Source: Seminavis robusta
Taxonomy: Eukaryota > Bacillariophyta > Bacillariophyceae > Naviculales > Naviculaceae
NCBI GenBank assembly: GCA_903772945.1
Contig: CAICTM010000342.1
Coordinates: forward strand, 1-64,000
Length of the DNA: 64,000 nt
Reading direction: 5' to 3'
A model generated the notes under the pieces. The model was not told the DNA's origin. It did no database searches and was given only the letters and a program-made list of their open reading frames with translations. Both the position numbers and the translations under genes were made by a program. Position 1 is the stretch's first letter. The number at the start of each line of letters is the position of its first letter. This document shows positions 32,601-40,113 of the stretch, piece by piece.

Positions 32601-33463
32601 GTAACCTGTGGCAAACCTGGATTCATGCCCTTCCCTGGTGGAACTGGGAGACCACCTGACGGCGCGAGTGTTGCTGGGACGGCTGTTACCGGCAAGGGTG
32701 TTATCTGAGGAACGGGAGTAACCTGAGGAATGGGAGTAACCTGGGGAATGGGAGTAACCTGGGGAATGGGAGTAACCTGAGGAATGGGAGTAACCTGAGG
32801 GACAGGGGTAACCGCGGGAACAGGAGTAGCTTGGGGAATCTGAGGAACAGGGGTAACCTCAGGAACTGGAGTTGTTTGTGGGATTTCAGGTCCAGAAGTA
32901 CTCGCTGGCACAGGAGGATTAGTCAATAGCTCTGGTGTGGGCATGGGAGTCCGTGGTGAATGTGTTGGTGCATGTGTTGCTGGGACAAAGATTGGAGTTG
33001 TTGGATGAGGAGTTTCTGCTGGCACATGTGTAGGTTCTGCTCCTTCTACACAATCGTCCCCATCTTGGTAGTAATCATCCTGGGCATAACGATCATCCCC
33101 GTCCTCCCAAATATTTTTGCTTTTGGAAGTCTTGCTCTTGCTCTTACTGTTGCTCCTTCTTCTGGAATTGCACGACTTTTCACTTGTTCTGTGAGCATCG
33201 CTGCTGGCCGATTTGCTCGACTTGGAACTACTAGTACTACCACCCTTCCCCGATTTGCTTCTCTTTGTACTGCCATTGCGATGGCTCCTGGTCACTTCAC
33301 CAAACGACTGGACACGACGGCTAAAGTATCGCTGGTTCGATGGATATAGCCTTTCTGAGGAGCTCTGCTCGGCCGCCACAAAATGTGCAAGAAGCACTAG
33401 GCAAAAGAACAAATGCCACCATCGCCTGCATTCTTGCTCTTTCGCAACAAGCTCCCTTTTCAT
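29690..33463 (-). CDS. Giant secreted Ser/Thr/Pro-rich repeat protein, FFxGxGR family
   Basis: 1257 residues in one exon, the largest member of the family. Signal peptide (HLFFCLVLLAHFVAA), an N-terminal Lys/Ser segment (STKRSKSGKGGSTSSSKSS and SNSKSKSKTSKSK, residues 65-115), an acidic patch, then PQVTPIPQ repeats, a block of about ten 21-residue repeats of IIPSTIGTPxGSxGxSTLTPG type (32500-31750), Asn/Thr-rich NGTIAPSN repeats and GNGTSTVPP repeats. The conserved C-terminal domain (about residues 1105-1245) reads TFFEGQGREPTGEEIHSLM, then VWLSEPFQMNEFYQTFQV. Many NxT/S sequons suggest heavy glycosylation. Candidate wall mucin or silica-associated protein; function unproven. Confidence 0.8.
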   Translation of the reverse strand: MKRELVAKEQECRRWWHLFFCLVLLAHFVAAEQSSSERLYPSNQRYFSRRVQSFGEVTRSHRNGSTKRSKSGKGGSTSSSKSSKSASSDAHRTSEKSCNSRRRSNSKSKSKTSKSKNIWEDGDDRYAQDDYYQDGDDCVEGAEPTHVPAETPHPTTPIFVPATHAPTHSPRTPMPTPELLTNPPVPASTSGPEIPQTTPVPEVTPVPQIPQATPVPAVTPVPQVTPIPQVTPIPQVTPIPQVTPIPQVTPVPQITPLPVTAVPATLAPSGGLPVPPGKGMNPGLPQVTVLPSTTTSPGLPVNPQTGIPSTTVPGTVLPSTGGTPAATPGVPGSTIIPSTIGTPASSTGSSTLTPGATIIPSTIGTPVGSIGASTLTPGATIIPSVIGTPAGSIGGSTLTPGATIIPSGIGTPAGSPGSSSLAPGATIIPSTIGTPAGSTGASTLTPGATVVPSVIGTAVGSPGSSSLTPGSTINPSVIGTPVGSPGSSSLTPGSTINPSVIGTPVGSPGSSTVLPGGTANPSVIGTPVGSPGASSLTPGSTINPSVIGTPIGSPGSSTLLPGGTGNPSIGASTLIPGSTTINPSINGTDGNATISPSTIAPSTIAPSNVTGGGTLPPNETLTVGPSRNGTLTMAPTINGTNGNATIAPSTVAPSNTTVAPSNTTTIAPSTTLAPSNGTLAPSNATTIVPSTVVPSNGTSAPGNATIVPSTTLAPFNGTIAPTTGNQTAAPSNGTIAPSNATTAIPSLTLSPSSGNLTAAPSSNSTFANVTRPPSVNATDPPAGNSTFANVTRPPSVNATDPPSGNSTFANVTLPPSVNATTPPSANITLAPSSAVNLTLPPGSNQTSNDTVPSLPDLAPAPPNQTDTLAPNVTTLPPNQTLTQAPSSNSSTVPPSGNSSTVPPAIPPQGNFTSAPGNNGTSTQPPGNGTSTVPPAVPPQGNFTSAPGNNGTSTQPPGNGTSTVPPGLPPQGNVTAAPGNNGTSTQSPGNGTSPTISPSTITPSNNGTNTTQTIAPNTTLAPSSNATNGTATTAPATTAPSFTGNSTNNSTGGAPLNATAPQGPQRGNATTLPSNQTTIPPGAGNNTGNGTAAVRSGENKFRATKKLSFHAVLNITFFEGQGREPTGEEIHSLMEETRLFFTDLFQAAPLIAERYRAFDITHVASLYDDDVADVFEVEFDSTLEVFPPDALVTMDTIADVVDAADYDSFISNYVWLSEPFQMNEFYQTFQVEFTCHSVDIDDERKLLGTTTFGSLGHG
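31750..32500 (-). repeat. Coding repeat array of about 63 bases
   Basis: About ten to twelve copies of a unit encoding IGTPVGSPGSSSLTPGSTIN and variants. Copies alternate between two subtypes (TIIPSTIGTPAGS and STINPSVIGTPVGS), as after stepwise local duplication. Confidence 0.8.
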
Positions 33464-34509
33464 GCTCGACCCTCTCGTGCTTCTTCTATTTGGTAATCAG
33501 ATGTTGCCTTTTGCCTCTACTAGCTAGACCTGGATGGACTTGTCCTTCAGCATCCAGCCAGCCGACGTGGGATGGGAAGCGTGTTGTTGTGTCATTTCGG
33601 AGTTGACTGTTGCAACATTCCGTTTGATGGTTCACCCCTGAAGTGGCATTAATGAGGCACACGGATGACCAATTTAGGTCATCTCTCGCCTAAATTTCAT
33701 TATCGGTCACCGGTAAGCGGGAAATGGCTCACATTCCTCGATCACTGACCAGCCATTTCATGCTCTGCGCGTATTAGCAGATCTAGCACAAGATTGAGTT
33801 GGGTACAGACTGGAAGTACGTGTACTACTAGCTAGCTAGTACCGGAGAGCCCAAGGAGGAGAGCTGAGCCATGGCCTTACTCTGAATGTTTCGATGATGC
33901 TTGGCAGGGTATGATACAAAAGACGGTTGAAGAACGCTCCATTAAAATTGTGCAGATGGAACTCATTCTGTTCACACGTCATTGCTTTCAAAGCTACATT
34001 ACTGGAGGGTTGCTCAGAAAGAGCAAGCTACAGTGGTATTCAATTATTTGCCTCCCATTGCATAGGAAGTCAACTCATTTGCCTAGCTACCGTAGCCAAC
34101 CCAAATTAGTATGGCCACTTGCAGCTCTTCCAGACTGGCGGCATAACTAATGTTGATGCAACCAGGCGCCCCAAAACTGGATTCTGGTACTACATGTAGG
34201 GCTAACAGTTCTTGTTTCAAAGATCCAGACAAAATTCGGTGGGGACAGGCTCGTTGTGGAGATTCGAAAGATGTGTCTGTTTACCACGTTCAGAATGCAA
34301 TGCCGGTCATCTTCTCATGCTGGACAACTACAGCCAGTTCAACCCTCACCAAACTGCCAGCGGCAAGGTTTGACAGCAAGAAGGTGTGTTTCCGACCATG
34401 GGGCACTTTGCAGAGGCTAAGCGATTCGACGGCGGTACCGTCCGGCCATTTCGGACGAAGAAGAGCAAAAGACCATCGCGGACTACTTGGACAGGTTGCA
34501 TTTTGAAGT
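33464..34509. other. Intergenic region, including a duplicated gene tail
   Basis: A CTAG cluster lies at about 33828-33840. From about 33845 to 34280 the sequence is a diverged copy of the 3' end and flank of the aminotransferase gene at 37926-38340. The remainder shows no gene. Confidence 0.6.
33845..34280 (-). pseudogene. Duplicated 3' tail of the aminotransferase gene
   Basis: This stretch matches 37926-38345 over about 400 bases with small gaps: both contain GGCAGGGTATGATACAAAAGA, AGAAAGAGCAAGCTACA, CTCTTCCAGACTGG and GGCGCCCCAAAACTGGAT. The matched part holds the last about 45 codons of the aminotransferase, on the same strand, plus its 3' flank. The rest of the gene is missing and coding bases have changed, so this is a truncated dead copy. 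Confidence 0.85.
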
Positions 34510-36897
34510 TTATGCATGTTCCGGACACTCCCAATGTTGCCAGGGATCCCCATCTTGACTCCACAGCCACAAGGGTTGCATATCACCGGCATCGCCAGCT
34601 CCTACTTCGACACACAAATCCGATTCAACATGGATGAGACGACTGCCTTGTACTTCGAACTGACAGGTGGGTTCTACGGTCGTGACCAGCAACGTTTGAT
34701 TCTGGGCACGCTGTCCCTCCGACAAGGACAGGAAGCGGCCCGACGAGACGGACCGAAGCAGTCGATCTCCCACGGCTTGCCAGAGTTGCCCCTCTCCATA
34801 AACCGAGCTCTCTTCAGAAGCAGCGGCACTCGAGCTACTGTTGTTCACTTGATTCGGACGCCGCTGAACAATTCGATAGTCATCGCTCGTCTCAGTGAGA
34901 ATGAATCCATGATGGCGACTGATCAACCGGAAGGGATTGCCATGAAGCGTGTCTGTATCTCCAAAAGTGGGAAAGGTCCATTGCGAAAGAATGTTGGCCA
35001 AGTTCGGGTTGTTGCTACTTCTAGCAGCCGAGCTTCGGCTTAGCTCGATCCCCAAAGCCCGTCGTTGCATGGGGGCTCGACACAAGGGGCAATTCGAGTT
35101 GGTCGACGCGACCAGACTTGTCATGGCACAAATCAAATGAACTTGATGCTGACAGGGAAAAGTAGCCAGTGCATCTTGCGTGGGATCTAAAGAGCGTAGA
35201 CAAATGCAGCAACAGTTGCCATCTCTCGTAGATTCCAACTCTTCCCCATCCATCGTGGATGACTTCGCCTTTTTGTTGGGAGGCACATCGTCTTCGTCTT
35301 GGTAAGTCTCCTGGATCTCCGGTGCGTCAACGTATATACAACGCAGCTGTGGGGTCCTTGTCTCTTCATTTCGAACAATCCACTGATTCCAAAAGGGACC
35401 CACATTTCCAATCTCTTGCGTTTGGAAGAATAAAACGTCGTAGCAGTCTTCATCTTGATCTCGATTTCTACAAACAATGCTCTTACCAGCCACACGGGTG
35501 CCGCCAGTCACCTTCTCATTCATCATCCTTCCAAGCTCGTCCAGAGTTACTGGTGCACTCTCCGTCAATAGCGCGCTGTCCGGTGCACACAACTTCCAAG
35601 CGGAATTCTCTTTTAGATAGCCATCACGATCCGTCTCTGACTGGAAAAATGAGAATGGATCCTGGTCTGGTTCTAGTGCTTTCAAGGTCAAATAAAACAA
35701 TCCGTCCCTGTTCTCATGGTAGTATGGACGTGCTTGTGCATAGTACCAGCCTCCCTGGTTGTCCTTTTCCGGCTCGCCCAATGGGGGACAAGAAAAGAGC
35801 TCTTTGGAAGGGCGCTTCCAGTGCTCTGGTTGCGGATATGTTTTCAAATGAGCCGGTCCCACATGTGTCTCTGACTTGAGCCTGGGCGCTCCGGTGACTT
35901 TGTCCAAAACGATGCAATCGTTCAGCAACTGGCCAAGGTTCCCATCCACGACATCTTGCCGGCGGAAGAGTGCGTGTTCTTCTTCAAACTCCCATGTCTG
36001 TCCGTAAACAAAGGCCGTCCCTTCCACCTGGCAAAGGCGTTCGGAACAAACGATTCGGTAGAAATACCGCCCCAAGTCGAACATGCTGGTGATCTTGACC
36101 AAGTCAGCTTCCGGCACTTGCTTTAGAGAAACCCAAAATTTATGGTTTCCGTGGTTCGAAGTAGCAGTCCTAGCCAGATATTCAATGGGATGGTACGGAA
36201 TTGTCTCCAGATGGAGGGAATACTGCACCTGGTTGTGTTCACGATCATAGGTTGATTCGTCGGCTTGGGCGGTGGCAAGGTACCAGCTGCTCTGAACATC
36301 AGGGTCGTTGTTGGCCGTACTTTGGGCTACGGGAAGCGCTGGCGTTGTATCTGCATCGTTTTCTTCCGCTACCTGCAGGACGCCGTCAAAGCATACTTGA
36401 TACAGATAGGTAAAGTCTTCTCCGTAAGCTGGGTAACAATCCTTCACCTCCAGAGTGTAGGCTTTGTACGTGTTGATTTTGTCGTGAGGTATATCAAAGC
36501 TTTGAAAGCCTGTTTCTTGCGCCAATTGAAACTCCAATAGCGGCACCCTACTCACAATTTCATTGCCTTGATCATCAGTGCTATCATGCCCACACAAGAC
36601 GTGCGTCTTGGTGTGGCCATTGAGATCGGCGCTGAAAACACGGATCCGGTGGACCGATAGGTTCTCGTTGTTGCTGCTCGTTCGGAAGGTAAACCGGAGA
36701 CTGGCTGGAACGTGAAAATAGAAAACGTTATGCGAATCCTGGTGGTTGTTCAGCACCACCGATGGCATGCACCGGTGATTGGGGGTATGGCCCGGTGTGT
36801 TGCCACGTCCCTCTATTAATTCCACCTTTACACACCGATCGTTCAGGAGTCTCAGCTCTGTTTTTAACTCAGTTTCATCATCATTATGATTGCTCAT
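34510..36897 (-). CDS. RING-H2 E3 ligase-like protein with ricin-B-like C-terminus
   Basis: 795 residues, no intron. N-terminal half (residues 1-540) has no family I can name: beta-rich and acidic with short related stretches (SWYLATAQADEST, GGWYYAQARPYYHENRDG), suggesting an internal repeat. A RING-H2 finger at about 560-610 reads CCICLRSLDPTQDALATF, then CQHQVHLIC and CPLC, giving all eight metal ligands, so it probably transfers ubiquitin. The last 140 residues (HGNPFRLISRHHGFILTE, LWQAVGDRLLRS, DAGDMQPLWLWSQDGDPWQ) have the Q-x-W pattern of a beta-trefoil ricin-B lectin fold, perhaps sugar or protein binding. A ligase joined to a lectin-like tail is uncommon; substrate unknown. Confidence 0.75.
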   Translation of the reverse strand: MSNHNDDETELKTELRLLNDRCVKVELIEGRGNTPGHTPNHRCMPSVVLNNHQDSHNVFYFHVPASLRFTFRTSSNNENLSVHRIRVFSADLNGHTKTHVLCGHDSTDDQGNEIVSRVPLLEFQLAQETGFQSFDIPHDKINTYKAYTLEVKDCYPAYGEDFTYLYQVCFDGVLQVAEENDADTTPALPVAQSTANNDPDVQSSWYLATAQADESTYDREHNQVQYSLHLETIPYHPIEYLARTATSNHGNHKFWVSLKQVPEADLVKITSMFDLGRYFYRIVCSERLCQVEGTAFVYGQTWEFEEEHALFRRQDVVDGNLGQLLNDCIVLDKVTGAPRLKSETHVGPAHLKTYPQPEHWKRPSKELFSCPPLGEPEKDNQGGWYYAQARPYYHENRDGLFYLTLKALEPDQDPFSFFQSETDRDGYLKENSAWKLCAPDSALLTESAPVTLDELGRMMNEKVTGGTRVAGKSIVCRNRDQDEDCYDVLFFQTQEIGNVGPFWNQWIVRNEETRTPQLRCIYVDAPEIQETYQDEDDVPPNKKAKSSTMDGEELESTRDGNCCCICLRSLDPTQDALATFPCQHQVHLICAMTSLVASTNSNCPLCRAPMQRRALGIELSRSSAARSSNNPNLANILSQWTFPTFGDTDTLHGNPFRLISRHHGFILTETSDDYRIVQRRPNQVNNSSSSAAASEESSVYGEGQLWQAVGDRLLRSVSSGRFLSLSEGQRAQNQTLLVTTVEPTCQFEVQGSRLIHVESDLCVEVGAGDAGDMQPLWLWSQDGDPWQHWECPEHA

Positions 36898-37039
36898 TGC
36901 TCGTAATCGTAGGCCAAGGTGAAAGAGAGCAGCGAATAGACTGGAGTGGAAACCGAGAAAAGGAAACGTCTATCTATGTTTACTGAAAAGGGGAAATAAA
37001 TACTAAATAGATACGTTAAGGAGCGAGGGGGGCGAGGCT

Positions 37040-37245
37040 AGGCAAAGAAATGATGCTCTTCATGCAGACCTGTATCTCCATTGCCCTTGGGAAAGCTACG
37101 ATGTCCCCATTTATGTCTCGGTGGATCCAAACCCTTTGCCCCCGTAACGGTCCTCAATTTCTTGCCCCTGATCCCACAGAACCTAGTCCTGAATTTCAAC
37201 TGTTCTTTGCTTAAGCCTGGCCCCGGCTGGCTTCCGTAGATAAGT
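37040..37245 (+). mobile_element. Retroelement fossil fragment (non-LTR type)
   Basis: About 205 bases closely related to 44055-44255: both share GGTCCTCAATTTCTTGCCCC and CAGAACCTAGTCCTGAATTT and end at GGCTTCCGTAGA. It is the extreme 3' end of the larger fossil near 43-44 kb and is too short to code; a broken remnant. Confidence 0.75.
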
Positions 37246-37485
37246 TCCCTACTCTAAACCCCCGTTATATGTATACTGAATGAACAAATACTATGTAGAT
37301 ACGTTAAGGAGCGAGGGGGGCTAAGCTACGGTAGGCTGTGCGGTGGTATCGGTAGTGGGTACCAGATAGCACTGGGAGAGCAGGGAGGACAGGGGCAGGG
37401 CAAAAGGGAGCTAGGGGGGAGGGGAGAGCAGTGGGCAAAAGGAGGAAGTAGAGGGGAAGTCGAGAGGGAGTAAAATGGGGCAGGA

Positions 37486-37830
37486 TTAGCGGAAGAGTGC
37501 AAGTGCATCATCAGCATCCCAGAGAGAACGGCGGTAGCTCATAGTGCCAGCAGGGACACGAGAGCCACGCATGCAGAGGTGGTGGGCCCGAAGAATAGCA
37601 AGGCTGAGCCGAGCATAAATGTAGTCACGCACCACTGAGGAAGGGCGTTCATGAAAGTTCATGAATGTGGTTTTGGCCTGTACCACAGTATTGGTATGGG
37701 AAAGGGGGGTCAAACGAACCCTCGGCCCCCGCAGTGGTCCTGTAAAGTACTGGTGGACGTTCTTGTAGGAGTTTTGCTGACAATTTTTGTTGACGATTTG
37801 TATCACCTTGCCCACCACACAGTACCGAAC
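37486..37830 (-). mobile_element. Retroelement fossil fragment, 3' coding end (non-LTR type)
   Basis: Minus-strand peptide contains YARLSLAILRAHHLCMRGSR, the C-terminal signature of a family of diatom and algal reverse-transcriptase proteins that ends with a RISIALVKATHLCLRGSR-like segment, also visible at 44080. Only the last roughly 110 codons remain. Fossil; no complete element is present. Confidence 0.6.
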
Positions 37831-38189
37831 CGTGCCTTACTGTACCATAATGCTCTTTGACAGCCGGAACACGTGTTGCCCACCATGGAGCACTCTGCAG
37901 AGGCAAATCAACATCAGTTTCAACGCAGCTGAAGTACCCGAGAGCCCAAGGAGAGCTGAGCCATAGCAAAACTCTTGAATGACCGTGCTGATGATGTTTG
38001 GCAGGGTATGATACAAAAGACTTGGCATGCTTGAAGAACCCACCATTGTGCAGATATTCTGTCCACAGGTCAGGGCTTTCAAGCTACATTCTACTAGGCT
38101 GGTGGGTTGCCCAGAAAGAGCAAGCTACAATGGCATTCAAGTACGAGCCCCAACAGGAAGTCGACTCAGTAGCCTAACTGACTAGCTAA

Positions 38190-39664
38190 CTAACCCAAAT
38201 TAGTCAAGAAGCGATTCAACTTTTCCATGGCCACCTGCAGCTCTTCCAGACTGGTGGCATAACTAATGCGGATGCATCCAGGCGCCCCAAAACTGGATCC
38301 TGGCACTAGGGCTAACCGTTCCTGTTTCAAAAGATCCAGACAAAATTCGGTATCATCTCCGTTGTAGATTGGTGCTTTGGAGACATCGGGCAACACGTAA
38401 AAGGCACCACGAGGTGGTGCCGGTAGATTCACATATGGCATCTTGGCCAGCTCGTCCAGCACATAATCACGTTTTCGTTGCATGATTTGTACATTTTCCT
38501 CCAATACTTCGTCTGGCACCTGTGTGAGAGCCGCCACACCCGCGGCTTGGCTCAATGATCCGGCACACGATGTAATCTGTGATTGCAAGGTCGTGACGGC
38601 CTTGGCGAGTCTCGCCGGTGCCGCCACATAGCCCAATCGATATCCCGTCATGGCATAGGCTTTGCTCATCCCATTGATGGTCATGGTCCGATCAAACATA
38701 CCGGGAAGACTCGCAAAGGAAGGACACCAGTCTTCCTTGGGGATATCTCCGTCGGTGGGAGGGTAGACGAGCCGTTCGTAGATTTCATCGGCGAGTATGG
38801 CTACATGGGGATAGTCACGCAAAACTTCTGCCAGTCCCTCTAATTCGGCGCGGCTGTAAACTCCTCCTGGAAGATTCAGAAGATGAAATGCGATATGTCA
38901 GTGAAGGCTGTCATCATGATGCCGTATGTTCAAAAAATGGACGTGATGCAAAAGAATTTCTTACCTGTTGGATTGGAGGGATTACAGAGCATGAACAATT
39001 TGATTTTGGGATTGGCTTCCAGTGTGGTTCTCAACTGATCGGGTGTGAGTAAAAAGCCAGTTTCCACCGAGGCATCCACAATCACGGCTTTTGCTCCTGC
39101 CAGCGCCACCATTTCTGGATACGAGGGCCAGTACGGTGCTGGTATCAACACTTGATCGCCCAGCCCACACACTGCCAGCACGCCCTGGTAGACGGACTGT
39201 TTGGCACCATTTCCCACTACAATTTCCGTCAGAGGATCGTACGATACCCCCTTTCGCCGTTCCAAGTCAGCGGCAATGGCCTGACGCAATGCCAGCGTGC
39301 CAGTGACGGCCGTGTAGCGCAACTCTCCATCCGTTACTGCCTTGTGCGTGGCTTCCAGAACAGCCGGCGGGGGCAAGAAATCCGGTTCTCCCACACTCAG
39401 TGATGTGACTTCCACACCGTCTGCTTGCAGTTGTTTTACCAACGCCATGACTTCTACCGTTTTGCTCATCTTGACAGAACTCAGCAGTGGATTCAATTGG
39501 ATTGTTGTTTCGGATGATGTCTCGGGTGCTTCTTTGGAGGCCACATACAACGATGGATTCCAACGGCTATTCGTCGCCTTGTTGAACACGGGAAACCCCC
39601 AGCTCTGTGCCAGGAGCAGCAGGCCAAGTAGGATAGGCAGGGAATGGGGCCTCATCATCTTCAT
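38190..39664 (-). CDS. Aspartate/prephenate aminotransferase, plastid-type (2 exons)
   Basis: PLP-dependent transaminase of the bacterial-type (class I-beta) group which in photosynthetic eukaryotes makes aspartate or arogenate in plastids. Exons 39664-38965 and 38866-38190, spliced at NPTG|GVYSRAELEG with GT-AG ends; 458 residues. The frame is open further upstream to 39712 but the first ATG is at 39664. The N-terminus is a signal peptide (LPILLGLLLLAQSWG) followed by Phe, then a Ser/Thr-rich basic stretch: the bipartite plastid leader with an aromatic residue at the cleavage site. Motifs: YTAVTGTLALRQAIA, NPSNPTGG, ILADEIYE (PLP-contacting Asp and Tyr), PLP Lys in GMSKAYAMTGYRLGY and GCIRISYA. 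Prephenate versus aspartate use cannot be told from motifs alone. Confidence 0.9.
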
Positions 39665-40113
39665 CTTGGTTATTGTTTGCTTTGTGAGACTATTCTGGTG
39701 AGGCGAGGTCAAGAAAGGCCGTTGGCATCATGGCTGCAGGTTGCATCACGGACGGATGATGGGTTTGATGTTGCTAACGCTAAAGCTCATGACCTGGTCA
39801 TTAGGGTTAAGGTCGAAGTATCATCCCTTCTTTGGTCTCACAACACAGAGTCCTTGGCCAAGCTACTAGTAGTATGCTTTGGAGCAAACAGCAGCTGTAG
39901 CTCGTCTGATCCATATACGAACGCCCAAGGGGCCAAAGAAATGACCTTCTGTGAGGACCTGGCTGCCATTTATGTGTACTGTGATACATCCAAAGGTGGT
40001 GTCATCCCCTTCTCATGCAGAAGAATCACAAGTTGGCATCTTGCATCATCTGGTGGCACATTGTGCTCTCACAAAAAGCACGACGATCCTTGCGTAAGAT
40101 TATCCTTTGTCCA
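39665..40113. other. Intergenic region
   Basis: Between the aminotransferase start and the 3' end of the LRR gene, so it carries the aminotransferase promoter and an LRR terminator. Open frames here have no domain. Nothing else seen. Confidence 0.4.

Larger units (their letters stand above)
36898..38189. other. Intergenic region with retroelement fossils
   Basis: Contains a short plus-strand and a short minus-strand fossil of the same retroelement (listed separately), a duplicated 33-base sequence (ATACGTTAAGGAGCGAGGGG at about 37011 and 37300), purine-rich DNA (37370-37480) and the 3' flank of the aminotransferase gene. No host gene. Confidence 0.55.

Noticed and set aside
31299-32708. 469-codon plus-strand frame with VPMTEGFIVDPG repeats
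   Set aside because: Antisense shadow of the repeat stalk of the secreted 1257-residue protein; its regularity comes from the coding repeat on the other strand.
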